A program made the position numbers and the translations under genes. The notes under the pieces were generated by a model, which saw only the letters and a program-made list of their open reading frames with translations, searched no databases and was not told the DNA's origin. A DNA stretch of 64,000 nt from JBGPQJ01 sp963709295. Lineage in GTDB: Bacteria > Chloroflexota > Anaerolineae > Anaerolineales > Villigracilaceae. Below, piece by piece: positions 53,911 to 62,438 of the stretch (position 1 is its first letter; every line of letters starts with the position of its first letter). The DNA lies in NCBI GenBank assembly GCA_963709295.1, contig CAVPVW010000003.1, forward strand, positions 186,001 through 250,000, in the 5' to 3' direction.

Positions 53911-55092
53911 TTATTTGGTTTTAAGGATATCCACGGCGGATTGTGCCATCAACGCTGCCGCATGGGAAAGCGCTTTCTCATCCACATCGAACTTCGGATG
54001 ATGGTGGCTGTAATTGAGCCCTTTCTCGGAGTTCGCCGATCCCACGAAAACAAAACAACCGGGGACCTTCTCCATCATGTAGGCAAAATCCTCCGATCCC
54101 ATGGTGATAGGCGCGCTTGAATCCACTGTTAAATCAGGCAGGGCTTTTTGCGCTGCAGATTGGACGATCTTGATTGTTCCCGCATCGTTAATAACTGCAG
54201 GCGTCAGGCGTGTGTTTTTGATTTCAGCCTGACATCCAAACGCTTCGGCAGTCTTAAGAACGATCTCCTCCACGCGTTTCAAAACAGTGTCGCGTACTTC
54301 CAGCTTAAAAGTGCGGATGGTTCCATCCAGTTCCACGGTTTGAGGAATCACATTAAAGGCGTCGCCGCCATGGAATTGGGTCACGCTGACCACAGCGGAA
54401 TCCAACGGCGCAATGTTTCTTGACACCACACTCTGCAGTGCGGTGACCATATGCGCGCCTGCGAGCACAGGATCGATCGTTGTTTGCGGCATAGCTCCGT
54501 GACCGCCTTTACCGGTTATCTTGATTTTAAAAATCTCTGCACCAGCCATGGTTGAACCTTCGGCAATCCCGAGCCAGCCGACGGGTTGCTCATTCCATAA
54601 GTGAAGGCCGAAAGTAACATCCACCTTTGGATCTTCGAGGATTCCATCCGCGATCATTGATTCAGCGCCGCCTTGTCCCTCTTCTGCAGGCTGGAACACC
54701 AGCTTGATCGTTCCGGGAAATTCTTCCCGAGCAGAATTGAGCATTTTTGCTACAGTCAGCAGGATTGCAGTATGCCCGTCGTGCCCGCAGGCGTGCATCA
54801 CGCCTGAATTCTGAGAGGCATACACAGCGCCTGTTTGTTCGACGATGGGGAGCGCGTCCATGTCGGCGCGCAGCAGCAGGGTTAGACCCGGACGATTCCC
54901 CTCGATCAATGCGACCACGCCGGTTTTCCCAACGCCGGTGGTTACTTCGAGCCCAAGATTCTGCAGTTCGCGCGCAACAATTCCTGCGGTGCGAACTTCC
55001 TGAAAACCAAGTTCGGGGTGCATATGAAAATCGCGACGCATGGCTTGTGTATAGTTGAATAATTCCAATGCTTGAGCATAAAAATCAGACAT
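53911..55092 (-). CDS. M20-family amidohydrolase (N-acyl amino-acid amidohydrolase type)
   Basis: 393 residues. The metal site is MHACGHDGHTAI with an upstream HPELGFQE and a later FQPAEEGQGGA; the dimerisation domain has KGGHGAMPQTTIDPVLAGAH, and the C-terminal SEDFAYMMEKVPG and HHHPKFDVDE complete the site. Such enzymes cut N-acetyl, IAA- or hippurate-type amides in the cytoplasm. It lies eight bases after the LmbE-type gene and is likely cotranscribed. Confidence 0.92.
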   Translation of the reverse strand: MSDFYAQALELFNYTQAMRRDFHMHPELGFQEVRTAGIVARELQNLGLEVTTGVGKTGVVALIEGNRPGLTLLLRADMDALPIVEQTGAVYASQNSGVMHACGHDGHTAILLTVAKMLNSAREEFPGTIKLVFQPAEEGQGGAESMIADGILEDPKVDVTFGLHLWNEQPVGWLGIAEGSTMAGAEIFKIKITGKGGHGAMPQTTIDPVLAGAHMVTALQSVVSRNIAPLDSAVVSVTQFHGGDAFNVIPQTVELDGTIRTFKLEVRDTVLKRVEEIVLKTAEAFGCQAEIKNTRLTPAVINDAGTIKIVQSAAQKALPDLTVDSSAPITMGSEDFAYMMEKVPGCFVFVGSANSEKGLNYSHHHPKFDVDEKALSHAAALMAQSAVDILKTK

Positions 55093-55100
55093 GATGACCT

Positions 55101-55838
55101 CTATTTTAGTTTGATGAGGTGAAATTTTTCTTCATACTTTGGGTTGGCATCGGTGCTATCTGGAGTTCGCCGAGAGCGTATCCGCTCTTCTAACTTCACC
55201 GGATCCCCGATTTGGGATTTATGTTCCTTTAAAGCAGTAATTTTAATTTCCCACATCTCCGTCATATCGAGGGTGACGTTGACATTGTTGGCTGCCGGTA
55301 TTGAGACCCAGACTTCCCTCGGTACCCAGGGCTCAAGTCCTTCCTCTTTCAGCAATTCTGGAAAATAGTGCGGATTGCCGGAAGCAGGGAATACCGCATC
55401 CAGAACGACCTGGCCTGCGTAGCGATGGTCGGGATGATTGATCCCATACGTCGCACTGGGATAAAGATTTTGCGGATCGCACGTTACCAAAACATCCGGA
55501 CGATGTGTGCGGAGAATACGGACGATCTCCCGTCGCAAATTAATGCCGGGCTCAAGATATCCGTCGGGGAGTTCCATAAAATGCACATCCCTCACACCGA
55601 TAATATCTGCTGCTGCCCTTTGTTCTGTATGCCGTATGGCGCAAAGCGCGGATGGGTCTGCTGCGGGATCGTTTGCTCCCTTGTCTCCGCAAGTCATTAA
55701 ATAATAATCGATTGTGTGACCTGCCTTCGCCCAACTGGCCAGCGTCGCACCGCAAAAAAATTCCGGGTCATCCGGATGCGCCAGGATGACCAGGATTCTC
55801 TGTTTTTCAAGCCAGGTTCCAGGGTGCTCCTCGGTCAT
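55101..55838 (-). CDS. LmbE/PIG-L-family N-deacetylase
   Basis: 245 residues from ATG 55838. Zinc motif is ILVILAHPDDPEFFCGATLA, followed by INHPDHRYAG with the second His pair. The family deacetylates N-acetylglucosamine-type sugars (MshB, BshB, PIG-L). The ATG overlaps the PSP1 stop as ATGA, so translation is coupled. It could act in thiol-cofactor synthesis, which would fit the mycoredoxin-like pair at 24 kb, but no mshA/mshC-like gene is visible. Confidence 0.88.
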   Translation of the reverse strand: MTEEHPGTWLEKQRILVILAHPDDPEFFCGATLASWAKAGHTIDYYLMTCGDKGANDPAADPSALCAIRHTEQRAAADIIGVRDVHFMELPDGYLEPGINLRREIVRILRTHRPDVLVTCDPQNLYPSATYGINHPDHRYAGQVVLDAVFPASGNPHYFPELLKEEGLEPWVPREVWVSIPAANNVNVTLDMTEMWEIKITALKEHKSQIGDPVKLEERIRSRRTPDSTDANPKYEEKFHLIKLK

Positions 55839-56737
55839 TTCTTGTTTTTTCCGCAATCACACCCGCCGCCTTCGTGTTTGTCGCATGGGGCTTCGGATTT
55901 CCGTCGAAGTGCTTCCAGTTCGTCCCAAGGCTCCAAAACATCGCGGTGAAAATCGTGATTGCCGGATCCTTCAATTTCTACGACCACGACATTCCGCAAT
56001 GGGTAGGTATCGACCACTTTTCCTTCACCCTGAGGGGTCAGCACCTTTTTGCCTCGTTTTGGAAGCTCCTTGCGCGCTGCCACGTATTGTTCGTACTCGT
56101 AAATGAGGCAGCAGCGCAAGCGGCCGCACATCCCAGTAATTTCAGACGGCGTGAGTGAAATCCCCTGCTCCTTTGCCATCTTGATGGAGATTGGGCTGAA
56201 CTCCGTCAGAAATTTTGAACAACAACGTGTCTCAAGCCCACAAGCGCCCATGCCGCCGATCATTTTTGCTACATCGCGCGGACCGATTTGTCTCAACTCC
56301 ACCTGACTGGCTGGATACAACTTTTGCATGTCCTTGCGAAGCGACTTGAGATCGACCTTGTCTTCTGTTTCCGTTGAAAAGAGGAAAACCAGCCGTGATC
56401 CGTCGTAGGAATATTCAGCCGCGACGATTTTTATCCCTTCGAGTTCTAGTTCCGCAGCCCGGGCGCGACAGTTGATCATGGCCTCGATTTGTTTTTGCTG
56501 CCACTGCTTCCTTAGGACGAGGTCTGCCGGAGTAGCCCGCCGCTCAATAGCTTTCCACGGTCCGTCCATGGAAGAGGAGGGTTCCCGTATGAATTGAATG
56601 ACTTCGCCAATTTGCCGGCCTCTGGAAGTCTCCACAACGACGTGCTCTCCAATTTTCAGATCAGCCACAGAACCGGCGTCGAAGTGGTATTGTTTTCCAA
56701 TTTTACTAAAACGAACTCCCACGATGTTTGACTGCAT
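55835..56737 (-). CDS. PSP1/RicT (YaaT)-family protein with conserved Cys clusters
   Basis: 300 residues. The PSP1 core has GACGLETRCCSKFLTEF and GMCGRLRCCLIYEYEQY. The family has conserved cysteines at these places, and in Bacillus RicT forms a [4Fe-4S]-bearing complex that assists RNase Y. A variable C-terminal tail here ends in a Cys/His-rich CDKHEGGGCDCGKNKK. The gene follows mrp, an Fe-S carrier, in the same direction, consistent with Fe-S content. Confidence 0.88.
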   Translation of the reverse strand: MQSNIVGVRFSKIGKQYHFDAGSVADLKIGEHVVVETSRGRQIGEVIQFIREPSSSMDGPWKAIERRATPADLVLRKQWQQKQIEAMINCRARAAELELEGIKIVAAEYSYDGSRLVFLFSTETEDKVDLKSLRKDMQKLYPASQVELRQIGPRDVAKMIGGMGACGLETRCCSKFLTEFSPISIKMAKEQGISLTPSEITGMCGRLRCCLIYEYEQYVAARKELPKRGKKVLTPQGEGKVVDTYPLRNVVVVEIEGSGNHDFHRDVLEPWDELEALRRKSEAPCDKHEGGGCDCGKNKK

Positions 56738-56789
56738 AAGTGGATTATAACCTTAAGCTCTCTTGTCTCTTATAGATAAGACTGGGAAT

Positions 56790-57872
56790 TTAGACAATAT
56801 TGATGGTCGGGGCGTTGGTCCCGCTCAGTGCTGCAACACTCACTCTTGCGGCGATTTGTTCAGCGACATTAGTCAATGACACGGCGGCTTCCGAATCGGG
56901 CCGGGTCAGAACGACCGGTTTGCCGGAGTCACCCCCAATGCGAACTTCAGGGTCCATCGGGATGGAGCCTAAAAATGGGACTTCATATTTCCTAGCAAGA
57001 GACTCGCCACCACCCTGGCCGAAAACATCCATTTTGGAGCCATCGGGCAGGGTCAGGTAGCTCATGTTTTCCACGACGCCTAAAATCGGAACATCCAGCG
57101 TGCGGAACATCTCCAATCCGCGCGAGGCATCCTCGAGCGAGACTTGTTGCGGCAGAGTTACGATCACCACTCCGCTGAGCGGAAGTGCTTGCGCCAGCGA
57201 AAGGGAGGCATCTCCGGTACCGGGAGGCAGGTCGATGATGATGTAGTCGAGATCGCCCCAATCCACATCTGACAGGAATTGCCGGATGGCGGAATTTAGC
57301 ATCGGTCCGCGCCAGATCAACGGCTGACCTGGCTTAACCATAAATCCCATTGACATGAACTTCACTCCATAGGCTAGTGCTGGAGTTAACTTTTCATCCT
57401 TTGGAGCGGGCATTTCAAACACGCCCATCATAGTCGGGATGTTTGGACCGTAGATGTCTGCATCCATCAACCCGACCTTGGCGCCTTGCTTTGCCAGTGA
57501 TACTGCGATGTTCACCGAGACGGTACTCTTGCCAACCCCTCCCTTGCCCGAGGCGACAGCGATCGCATTGCGAATGGATGTGTTGACCAAGCCGCGCATA
57601 CGGCCGTCGCTTGGGACCGTTGAATCCAATTTGACATTGACTTTTATATTTTCGGCCAGGGATTCGACTGCCACTCGCGCTTCCTTCTCGATCTGGCCTC
57701 GCAGCGGACAGGCGGGTGTCGTCAGCATGATGGTGAAATTGACCATCCCATCTTCAATGACAAGGTCCCGCACCATGCCAAGGCTTACCAGGTCCTGGTG
57801 TAATTCCGGCTCCTGAACTTTACTTAGCGCGCCGAGAACGGCTTCTTTTGTGAGAGTCTGTTGTTTTGACAT
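56790..57872 (-). CDS. Mrp/NBP35-family Fe-S carrier ATPase (apbC)
   Basis: 360 residues from ATG 57872, chosen because AGGA lies just upstream; the frame itself opens further up. The N-terminal MIP18/DUF59 domain (QEPELHQDLVSLGMVRDLVI, TTPACPLRGQIE) is followed by a deviant Walker A (ASGKGGVGKSTVSVNIA), MDADIYGPNIPTMMG and DYIIIDLPPGTGD. Role: binds and transfers [4Fe-4S] clusters to apo-proteins. It is downstream of nuoB-nuoCD-nuoI and the four-Cys protein, which suggests service to complex I. Confidence 0.93.
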   Translation of the reverse strand: MSKQQTLTKEAVLGALSKVQEPELHQDLVSLGMVRDLVIEDGMVNFTIMLTTPACPLRGQIEKEARVAVESLAENIKVNVKLDSTVPSDGRMRGLVNTSIRNAIAVASGKGGVGKSTVSVNIAVSLAKQGAKVGLMDADIYGPNIPTMMGVFEMPAPKDEKLTPALAYGVKFMSMGFMVKPGQPLIWRGPMLNSAIRQFLSDVDWGDLDYIIIDLPPGTGDASLSLAQALPLSGVVIVTLPQQVSLEDASRGLEMFRTLDVPILGVVENMSYLTLPDGSKMDVFGQGGGESLARKYEVPFLGSIPMDPEVRIGGDSGKPVVLTRPDSEAAVSLTNVAEQIAARVSVAALSGTNAPTINIV

Positions 57873-58230
57873 GATTTTCCTGAAGGATAAATGATTGGGG
57901 ATTTTCCGCCTGGTACTCAACGACTTCCTGTTTTGAAGAATTATAGAGCTTTACCAGGGTCTTGTCGGGTTCTTTGAGACGGTGTATGGCTTGCTTAGAA
58001 CATTGTGTGCAACCCTGCATGGCACGAAAGGAATCGGCGTTGCAGGATGTGCATCCATTAATTTTGACCATCAGGAGGACAAAACCGATTTTTTCCGGTG
58101 AAGAATCCCCGCTTTTTTCCACTTGTTCAACCATTTTCTTCCAGGTGGCACCCCTTAGCGTGCGCAAGGAGGGGATGATGCGAGGCGGGAAGAGTAATTC
58201 AGTGTCAGCGTTATACATTGGTAAGGTCAC
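57820..58230 (-). CDS. Four-Cys conserved protein between nuoI and mrp
   Basis: 136 residues with CTSC-x10-CTQC (C60, C63, C74, C77) in GCTSCNADSFRAMQGCTQCS, preceded by a helical N-terminus (TLRGATWKKMVEQVEK). The spacing suits a zinc or Fe-S site. The last 17 codons overlap the start of mrp in another frame, so the natural end may be earlier. It is located between nuoI and mrp in a tight same-strand series. Not a family I can name. Confidence 0.65.
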   Translation of the reverse strand: MTLPMYNADTELLFPPRIIPSLRTLRGATWKKMVEQVEKSGDSSPEKIGFVLLMVKINGCTSCNADSFRAMQGCTQCSKQAIHRLKEPDKTLVKLYNSSKQEVVEYQAENPQSFILQENHVKTTDSHKRSRSRRAK

Positions 58231-58308
58231 CCACTTCTAAAAGTAAAGGTTGCAGGCGAGGATTATACCCTTCAACCTGCAACCAATCAACGCAATAATT
58301 ATCAAACC

Positions 58309-58917
58309 CTATGCTTCGGCCTTGGCAGCCTTGGCAGCAGCCTTTTCCGCCCTGGCAGCTTCCTCTCTGGCATAATTTTGGGGACGTATTTCAGCATAGT
58401 AGGAAAGCGGTTTCATCAGCTTCTGCTTGTCAAGCACATTCCGCTTTTCAGAAGACATTTCGTATTCGTGGTCCATCTTGATCGCATCGAACGGACAATA
58501 CTCCGCACAGAATCCGCAGTTCATGCAAATATCCGTGTCGATGTAAAACTCTGCCGGGGCGGGAAGCGGACGGCCTGTAGCCGGATCGATCGTGCGAACG
58601 ATCCAGATGCATTGAGGAGGGCAGACCTTGGAGCAAATTCCGCATGACGTGCAGCGGATGTTCTTATCCCCATTGGGACCTTCTTCGTAGACCAGAAACG
58701 GTAAGTATCGAAACTCTTCGGGGACGGGTAATTTTTCTTCGGGGTATTGGACGGTAAAAATACCGCGCGCATTCTTGCTGGAGCGATGCGCCACACCTTC
58801 CGCGGAGAAATACCTTTTTCCCTTGCGGCCAACGAACCAGGTGATGTCCTCCCAGTAAGTATTCCAATACCGGGCAAAAGTTACGCCCAAACCCTTGATC
58901 AGACCTTTTCCATACAT
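58309..58917 (-). CDS. nuoI: NADH-quinone oxidoreductase subunit I (two 4Fe-4S)
   Basis: 202 residues. Two 8-Fe ferredoxin motifs: CTSCGICSKVCPPQC and CMNCGFCAEYCPFDAI, the N6a/N6b clusters. The N-terminus carries the amphipathic TFARYWNTYWEDITWF segment that lies along the membrane arm. The tail is Ala/Lys/Glu-rich. It passes electrons to NuoB. It is 12 bases downstream of nuoCD. Confidence 0.93.
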   Translation of the reverse strand: MYGKGLIKGLGVTFARYWNTYWEDITWFVGRKGKRYFSAEGVAHRSSKNARGIFTVQYPEEKLPVPEEFRYLPFLVYEEGPNGDKNIRCTSCGICSKVCPPQCIWIVRTIDPATGRPLPAPAEFYIDTDICMNCGFCAEYCPFDAIKMDHEYEMSSEKRNVLDKQKLMKPLSYYAEIRPQNYAREEAARAEKAAAKAAKAEA

Positions 58918-58929
58918 AGTCGCATCTCC

Positions 58930-60672
58930 TTACCGGTCAAGTTCGCCCAGAACGATGTCCACTGCGCCGAGGATGGCCACAAAATCAGCGATTTTATTAC
59001 CGACGCAGGATTTTTCAAGGGAGGTCAGGTTGACGAACGATGGAGCTCGTACGTGATACCGCCACGGATTGGGTTTTCCGTTGGACACGACGTAATACCC
59101 CAGTTCGCCTTTAGGTCCTTCGACACGGCCGTAGGATTCTCCCGCAGGCACACGAGTCTGGTAGGATGGTTTTCCGGTCAATACCGGACCTTCGGGGATC
59201 TGTTTTACGGCCTGCTCGAGGATACGCAGAGATTGCCTCATTTCGTCGATACGGATGAGGTAACGGTCATATACATCCCCGTTATAACGAACCGCGACGT
59301 CGAAATCGAATCGGTCGTAAATCCCATACGGATCTGCCCGGCGGATGTCATACGGAATGCCCGAAGCTCGGACGACAGGGCCGGCCATTGAGTAAGCGAT
59401 GGTGTCTTCGCCGCTTAGATACCCTACTCCCTTGCAGCGAGCAACCAGGATTTCATTCTCGCTCAGCAGGCGGTCAAATTCATCCACTTTTCCAGGAAGG
59501 CGGTCGAACACCAAATCCTTGATCTTTTGCAGCGTCCCCTCGGGGAGGTCGCGCACCACACCTCCGAAGCGGAAATAATTGCACATCATGCGGGAACCGG
59601 AGACAGCCTCAAAAATATCCAAGATCAGCTCGCGTTCTTCGAAGGCATAAAGCGCCGGGGTGAAATACGCACCCAGGTCGTTGAGAAGCATGCCGATCAG
59701 GATCATATGATTTTGAATACGGCTGAGTTCCGCCATGATGACGCGGATGTACTCAGCCCTTTCGGGAACTTGAATGTTCATCAACTTCTCGACGGCCAGA
59801 GCGTACCCCCAATTGTTGGTCATCGAATTGAAGTAATCCAACCGGTCGGTGTAGGGCATGTTCTGCAGGAAGGTATTGCGTTCGCCGATTTTTTCATGGT
59901 TGCGGTGCAGGTATCCCATGACGGGTTTAAGGCTGACGATCGTTTCGCCGTTGAGGACGACCACCGCGCGGAAAACTCCGTGCGTGGATGGGTGCTGCGG
60001 ACCCATGTTCACCACAAAATGATCCGTTTTGACGCCGTCCGCATCCTCACTTTGGTATTTCTTCAGGCTTGCGTAGAGCAGCTCTTCGGGATCGGTCGGA
60101 ATCCACTTTTCCGGGTCGAATCCAGCCGGGTAGCGGACGTTATCGCCGAGTGGATTCTTTTGTTCGGCCATCGTGAATTTGCCTTCCGGCCAACGGGATT
60201 TGAAAGGTTTGACATCCTCCTCATAAAAAGCTTCCTGCCAGTCCTTTCGAAGGGGATATCCTTCGAACCCATCCCACATGAGGATGCGGCGCAAGTCGGG
60301 ATGACCGGTAAATATGATTCCCAGCAGGTCGTAGGCTTCCCGTTCCTGCAATTCAGCGCCCGGGTAGACGGAAGTTAAGGATGGAACTTCGACAGGATCC
60401 TGCCGGGGAATCTGGACTTTGAATGTGAGAGCGGGTCCGCCTGTGGTTTTGAACACATGGTAGACCACCTCCATTTTGCCTTCGGGCTGGTAATCGACGC
60501 CAACAAGGTTGGCAAGGTAGTCGTAGCTGAGGTCGTCGTGCAGGTGAATGGCAAATTCAAGCAGCTTTTCGGGAGCAACGATCCAGCCCGAATAACCGGC
60601 TCTGGAATCTGCGGTGACAAAGCCCGGGAATTTTTCAGAAAGGTCAAGGGTGGTTTGAACGGGTAAAGTCAT
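58930..60672 (-). CDS. nuoCD: NADH-quinone oxidoreductase fused subunit C/D
   Basis: 580 residues. Residues 1-175 are NuoC (30 kDa): ELQEREAYDLLGIIFTGHPD and RRILMWDGFEGYPLRKDW. From about 210 it is NuoD (49 kDa): VVNMGPQHPSTHGVFRAV with the quinone-site His, SRIQNHMILIG, RFGGVVRDLPEG and a C-terminal GAVDIVLGELDR. The C-D fusion is like enterobacterial NuoCD. It lies seven bases after nuoB. The membrane subunits (A, H, J-N) and E/F/G are not in the window. Confidence 0.95.
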   Translation of the reverse strand: MTLPVQTTLDLSEKFPGFVTADSRAGYSGWIVAPEKLLEFAIHLHDDLSYDYLANLVGVDYQPEGKMEVVYHVFKTTGGPALTFKVQIPRQDPVEVPSLTSVYPGAELQEREAYDLLGIIFTGHPDLRRILMWDGFEGYPLRKDWQEAFYEEDVKPFKSRWPEGKFTMAEQKNPLGDNVRYPAGFDPEKWIPTDPEELLYASLKKYQSEDADGVKTDHFVVNMGPQHPSTHGVFRAVVVLNGETIVSLKPVMGYLHRNHEKIGERNTFLQNMPYTDRLDYFNSMTNNWGYALAVEKLMNIQVPERAEYIRVIMAELSRIQNHMILIGMLLNDLGAYFTPALYAFEERELILDIFEAVSGSRMMCNYFRFGGVVRDLPEGTLQKIKDLVFDRLPGKVDEFDRLLSENEILVARCKGVGYLSGEDTIAYSMAGPVVRASGIPYDIRRADPYGIYDRFDFDVAVRYNGDVYDRYLIRIDEMRQSLRILEQAVKQIPEGPVLTGKPSYQTRVPAGESYGRVEGPKGELGYYVVSNGKPNPWRYHVRAPSFVNLTSLEKSCVGNKIADFVAILGAVDIVLGELDR

Positions 60673-60679
60673 GGGTCAC

Positions 60680-61345
60680 CTAGGCCTTGGTCTCGGGAGT
60701 CTGGGAAGATTGAACTGTGTCGGCTGTTTCTTTCGCAAGTTCCAATTTCAGCTGCGGGATTCGGCGTGGGTCGATCAAGTCCGGGCCAAGCATGGGAATC
60801 GGTATTTCAACGGTGTCTGGACCTTTCCTGTACCAGCGGACCTGCTTGATTGACTCCTTGTCAATTTTCCGCTGCAGTTCGTTCAAGCCGAATACTAATG
60901 CCTGAGGAGTTGGGGGGCAGCCCGGGACATAAATATCCACGGGAATGAATTTATCAATACCGGCTACCACGTTGTAGCCTTCTTTAAATGGACCGCCGCC
61001 CGAAGCGCAGGCGCCCATCGCAACGACGTACTTGGGCTCCGGCATCTGGTTGTAAAGTCGGACAATGGCAGGAATCATTTTCTTGGTGACCGTGCCGGCG
61101 ACCAGCATCAAGTCGCACTGACGCGGGCTCGGGCGCATCACTTCCATACCAAACCGGGCAAGGTCGTAACGAGAAGCCTGGGCGCAGATCATTTCGATCG
61201 CGCAGCAGGCCAGGCCGAACATCATCGGCCAAATGGAGGAACGCCGGCCAAAGTTGTAGATTCGGTCAATGGTGGTGATGGAGACCGCCCCTTCCGCTTC
61301 AGGTGGAATTTCGTATCCCGGAGTATTCAATTCACTGGTTGTCAT
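60680..61345 (-). CDS. nuoB: NADH-quinone oxidoreductase subunit B
   Basis: 221 residues. The N2 cluster ligands are all present: C47-C48 (GLACCAIEM), C113 (GACASGGGP) and C143 (VPGCPPTPQAL). RPSPRQCDLMLVAGTVTKKM is the family signature. The C-terminal 50 residues are a longer charged extension. The start overlaps iscX by 14 bases, with GGAG upstream. Confidence 0.96.
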   Translation of the reverse strand: MTTSELNTPGYEIPPEAEGAVSITTIDRIYNFGRRSSIWPMMFGLACCAIEMICAQASRYDLARFGMEVMRPSPRQCDLMLVAGTVTKKMIPAIVRLYNQMPEPKYVVAMGACASGGGPFKEGYNVVAGIDKFIPVDIYVPGCPPTPQALVFGLNELQRKIDKESIKQVRWYRKGPDTVEIPIPMLGPDLIDPRRIPQLKLELAKETADTVQSSQTPETKA

Positions 61346-61550
61346 GGATTTGCTCCTCGTACCATACTCGATAGATTTCTGTCAGAATAGATTCATTGGC
61401 CATGGAAGGATCGTCGTCGAAATCCGGCAGGGCGATGGTCCATTTGTAGATTTGATTTATCGAGACATCGGCTAAATCACAGTTGGGATGCTGCCTCATC
61501 AATTCCTTGGCAATTGCGTAGGTAGCGTCCCAGGAAAGTGGCTCCGTCAT
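61332..61550 (-). CDS. iscX: IscX (YfhJ)-like Fe-S assembly regulator
   Basis: 72 residues. It matches the IscX pattern throughout: a Trp-Asp start (LSWDATYAIAKELMRQHPNC), a central YKWTIALPDFDDDP, NESILTEIYRVWYEE at the end. In E. coli IscX binds the cysteine desulfurase IscS and iron and modulates cluster assembly. Here there is no isc operon; it is the first gene of the nuo cluster and overlaps nuoB. It starts at ATG 61550 without a Shine-Dalgarno, 36 bases after a consensus -10. Confidence 0.85.
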   Translation of the reverse strand: MTEPLSWDATYAIAKELMRQHPNCDLADVSINQIYKWTIALPDFDDDPSMANESILTEIYRVWYEEQIHDNQ

Positions 61551-61586
61551 ATTGTTCGTGTAGGCGCCAGAATAAGCCTACTTGAG

Positions 61587-61615
61587 ATTATATGTTTGGT
61601 ATTTACCCATGTCAA
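61587..61615 (-). promoter_or_regulatory. Consensus sigma-70 promoter for the iscX-nuo operon
   Basis: On the minus strand TTGACA (61615-61610), a 17-base spacer and TATAAT (61592-61587): perfect hexamers and spacing. It lies in the 120-base divergent region shared with the HTH regulator, ideal for control by it. Confidence 0.88.
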
Positions 61616-61670
61616 TTGAATTATGAAAATATATGTTTCTAAAAATGGGATTGTGATTATAATGTGACAT

Positions 61671-62297
61671 ATGACACCATTCAATAACCGAATGCGCCAG
61701 CGTTTCCTGGCCTATTTACAAAAAAACCACACGGCTTCTGCAGGAGAGCTTGCGCGAGGCTTCAGCGTGACACCAGCGGATGCTCGCCACCACTTGAAAG
61801 TACTAAAATCCGAGGGGCTTGTAGAAGTCGTTGAACTAAAGCGCGGGGGAGGCAAGGGGAGACCTATAAAAGTTTACGGGTTGAGCAGGTTGGCGCGCGG
61901 AGACAATCTGCAACCGCTCGTGGACGCGTTGTTGAAAGAATGGATTGGGACAAAGACCCGAGCGGAAACTGATCCAGCCTTGGAGCGATTAGCTGACCAC
62001 TTGATGGGAACTACAATTCAGAATGATCGAGACCCTCTGGCGCGGAAATTAGCCCACTGTATCAATCATATGAACAAGATGAACTTTCACTCACGCTGGG
62101 AGGCGCACGCCTCGGGTCCCATGATCATTTTTGAATCCTGCCCTTACGAAAGCGTCATTGGCACGCATCCCGAATTATGCCTGCTGGATAAAAAACTGCT
62201 CGAGAGGAATTTGGGAGGTCGTGTAGAACAGCTCGCTAAACTCGAAAAGGGGTCAAGAAATATCCCGGTTTGTGTTTTCACACTCATTAATCCCTGA
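61671..62297 (+). CDS. HTH regulator with Cys-containing sensor domain (SufR/ArsR-like)
   Basis: 208 residues. The winged helix (residues 8-70: LAYLQKNHTASAGELARGFS, ADARHHLKVLKSEGLVE, wing GGGKGRP) is ArsR/SufR-like. The C-terminal domain has C157 (ESCPYE), C170 (PELCLLD) and C201 (PVCVF), plus C130. C-x12-C and a distant Cys recall the SufR Fe-S ligands, though one of four is absent. TATAAT 61658-61663 lies only eight bases before ATG 61671, so the mRNA may be leaderless. It is divergent from iscX-nuoBCDI. Confidence 0.82.
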   Translation: MTPFNNRMRQRFLAYLQKNHTASAGELARGFSVTPADARHHLKVLKSEGLVEVVELKRGGGKGRPIKVYGLSRLARGDNLQPLVDALLKEWIGTKTRAETDPALERLADHLMGTTIQNDRDPLARKLAHCINHMNKMNFHSRWEAHASGPMIIFESCPYESVIGTHPELCLLDKKLLERNLGGRVEQLAKLEKGSRNIPVCVFTLINP

Positions 62298-62438
62298 TAT
62301 TCACAGCCCCGGATAATTACGAAACGAACCAAAATAGCACAAGTTGATAGTAGCGAATAACCATAACTGGTGTTGTATTATCCAAATTGCAGGTTCAATT
62401 TAAGGAGAAATACATGTCTGAGAACCTTAGTGATACAA

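Noticed and set aside
59527..60378. 283-codon plus-strand open frame
   Set aside because: It is wholly antisense to nuoCD, whose protein sequence is unmistakable; the frame is a shadow with no start signal or recognisable motif.
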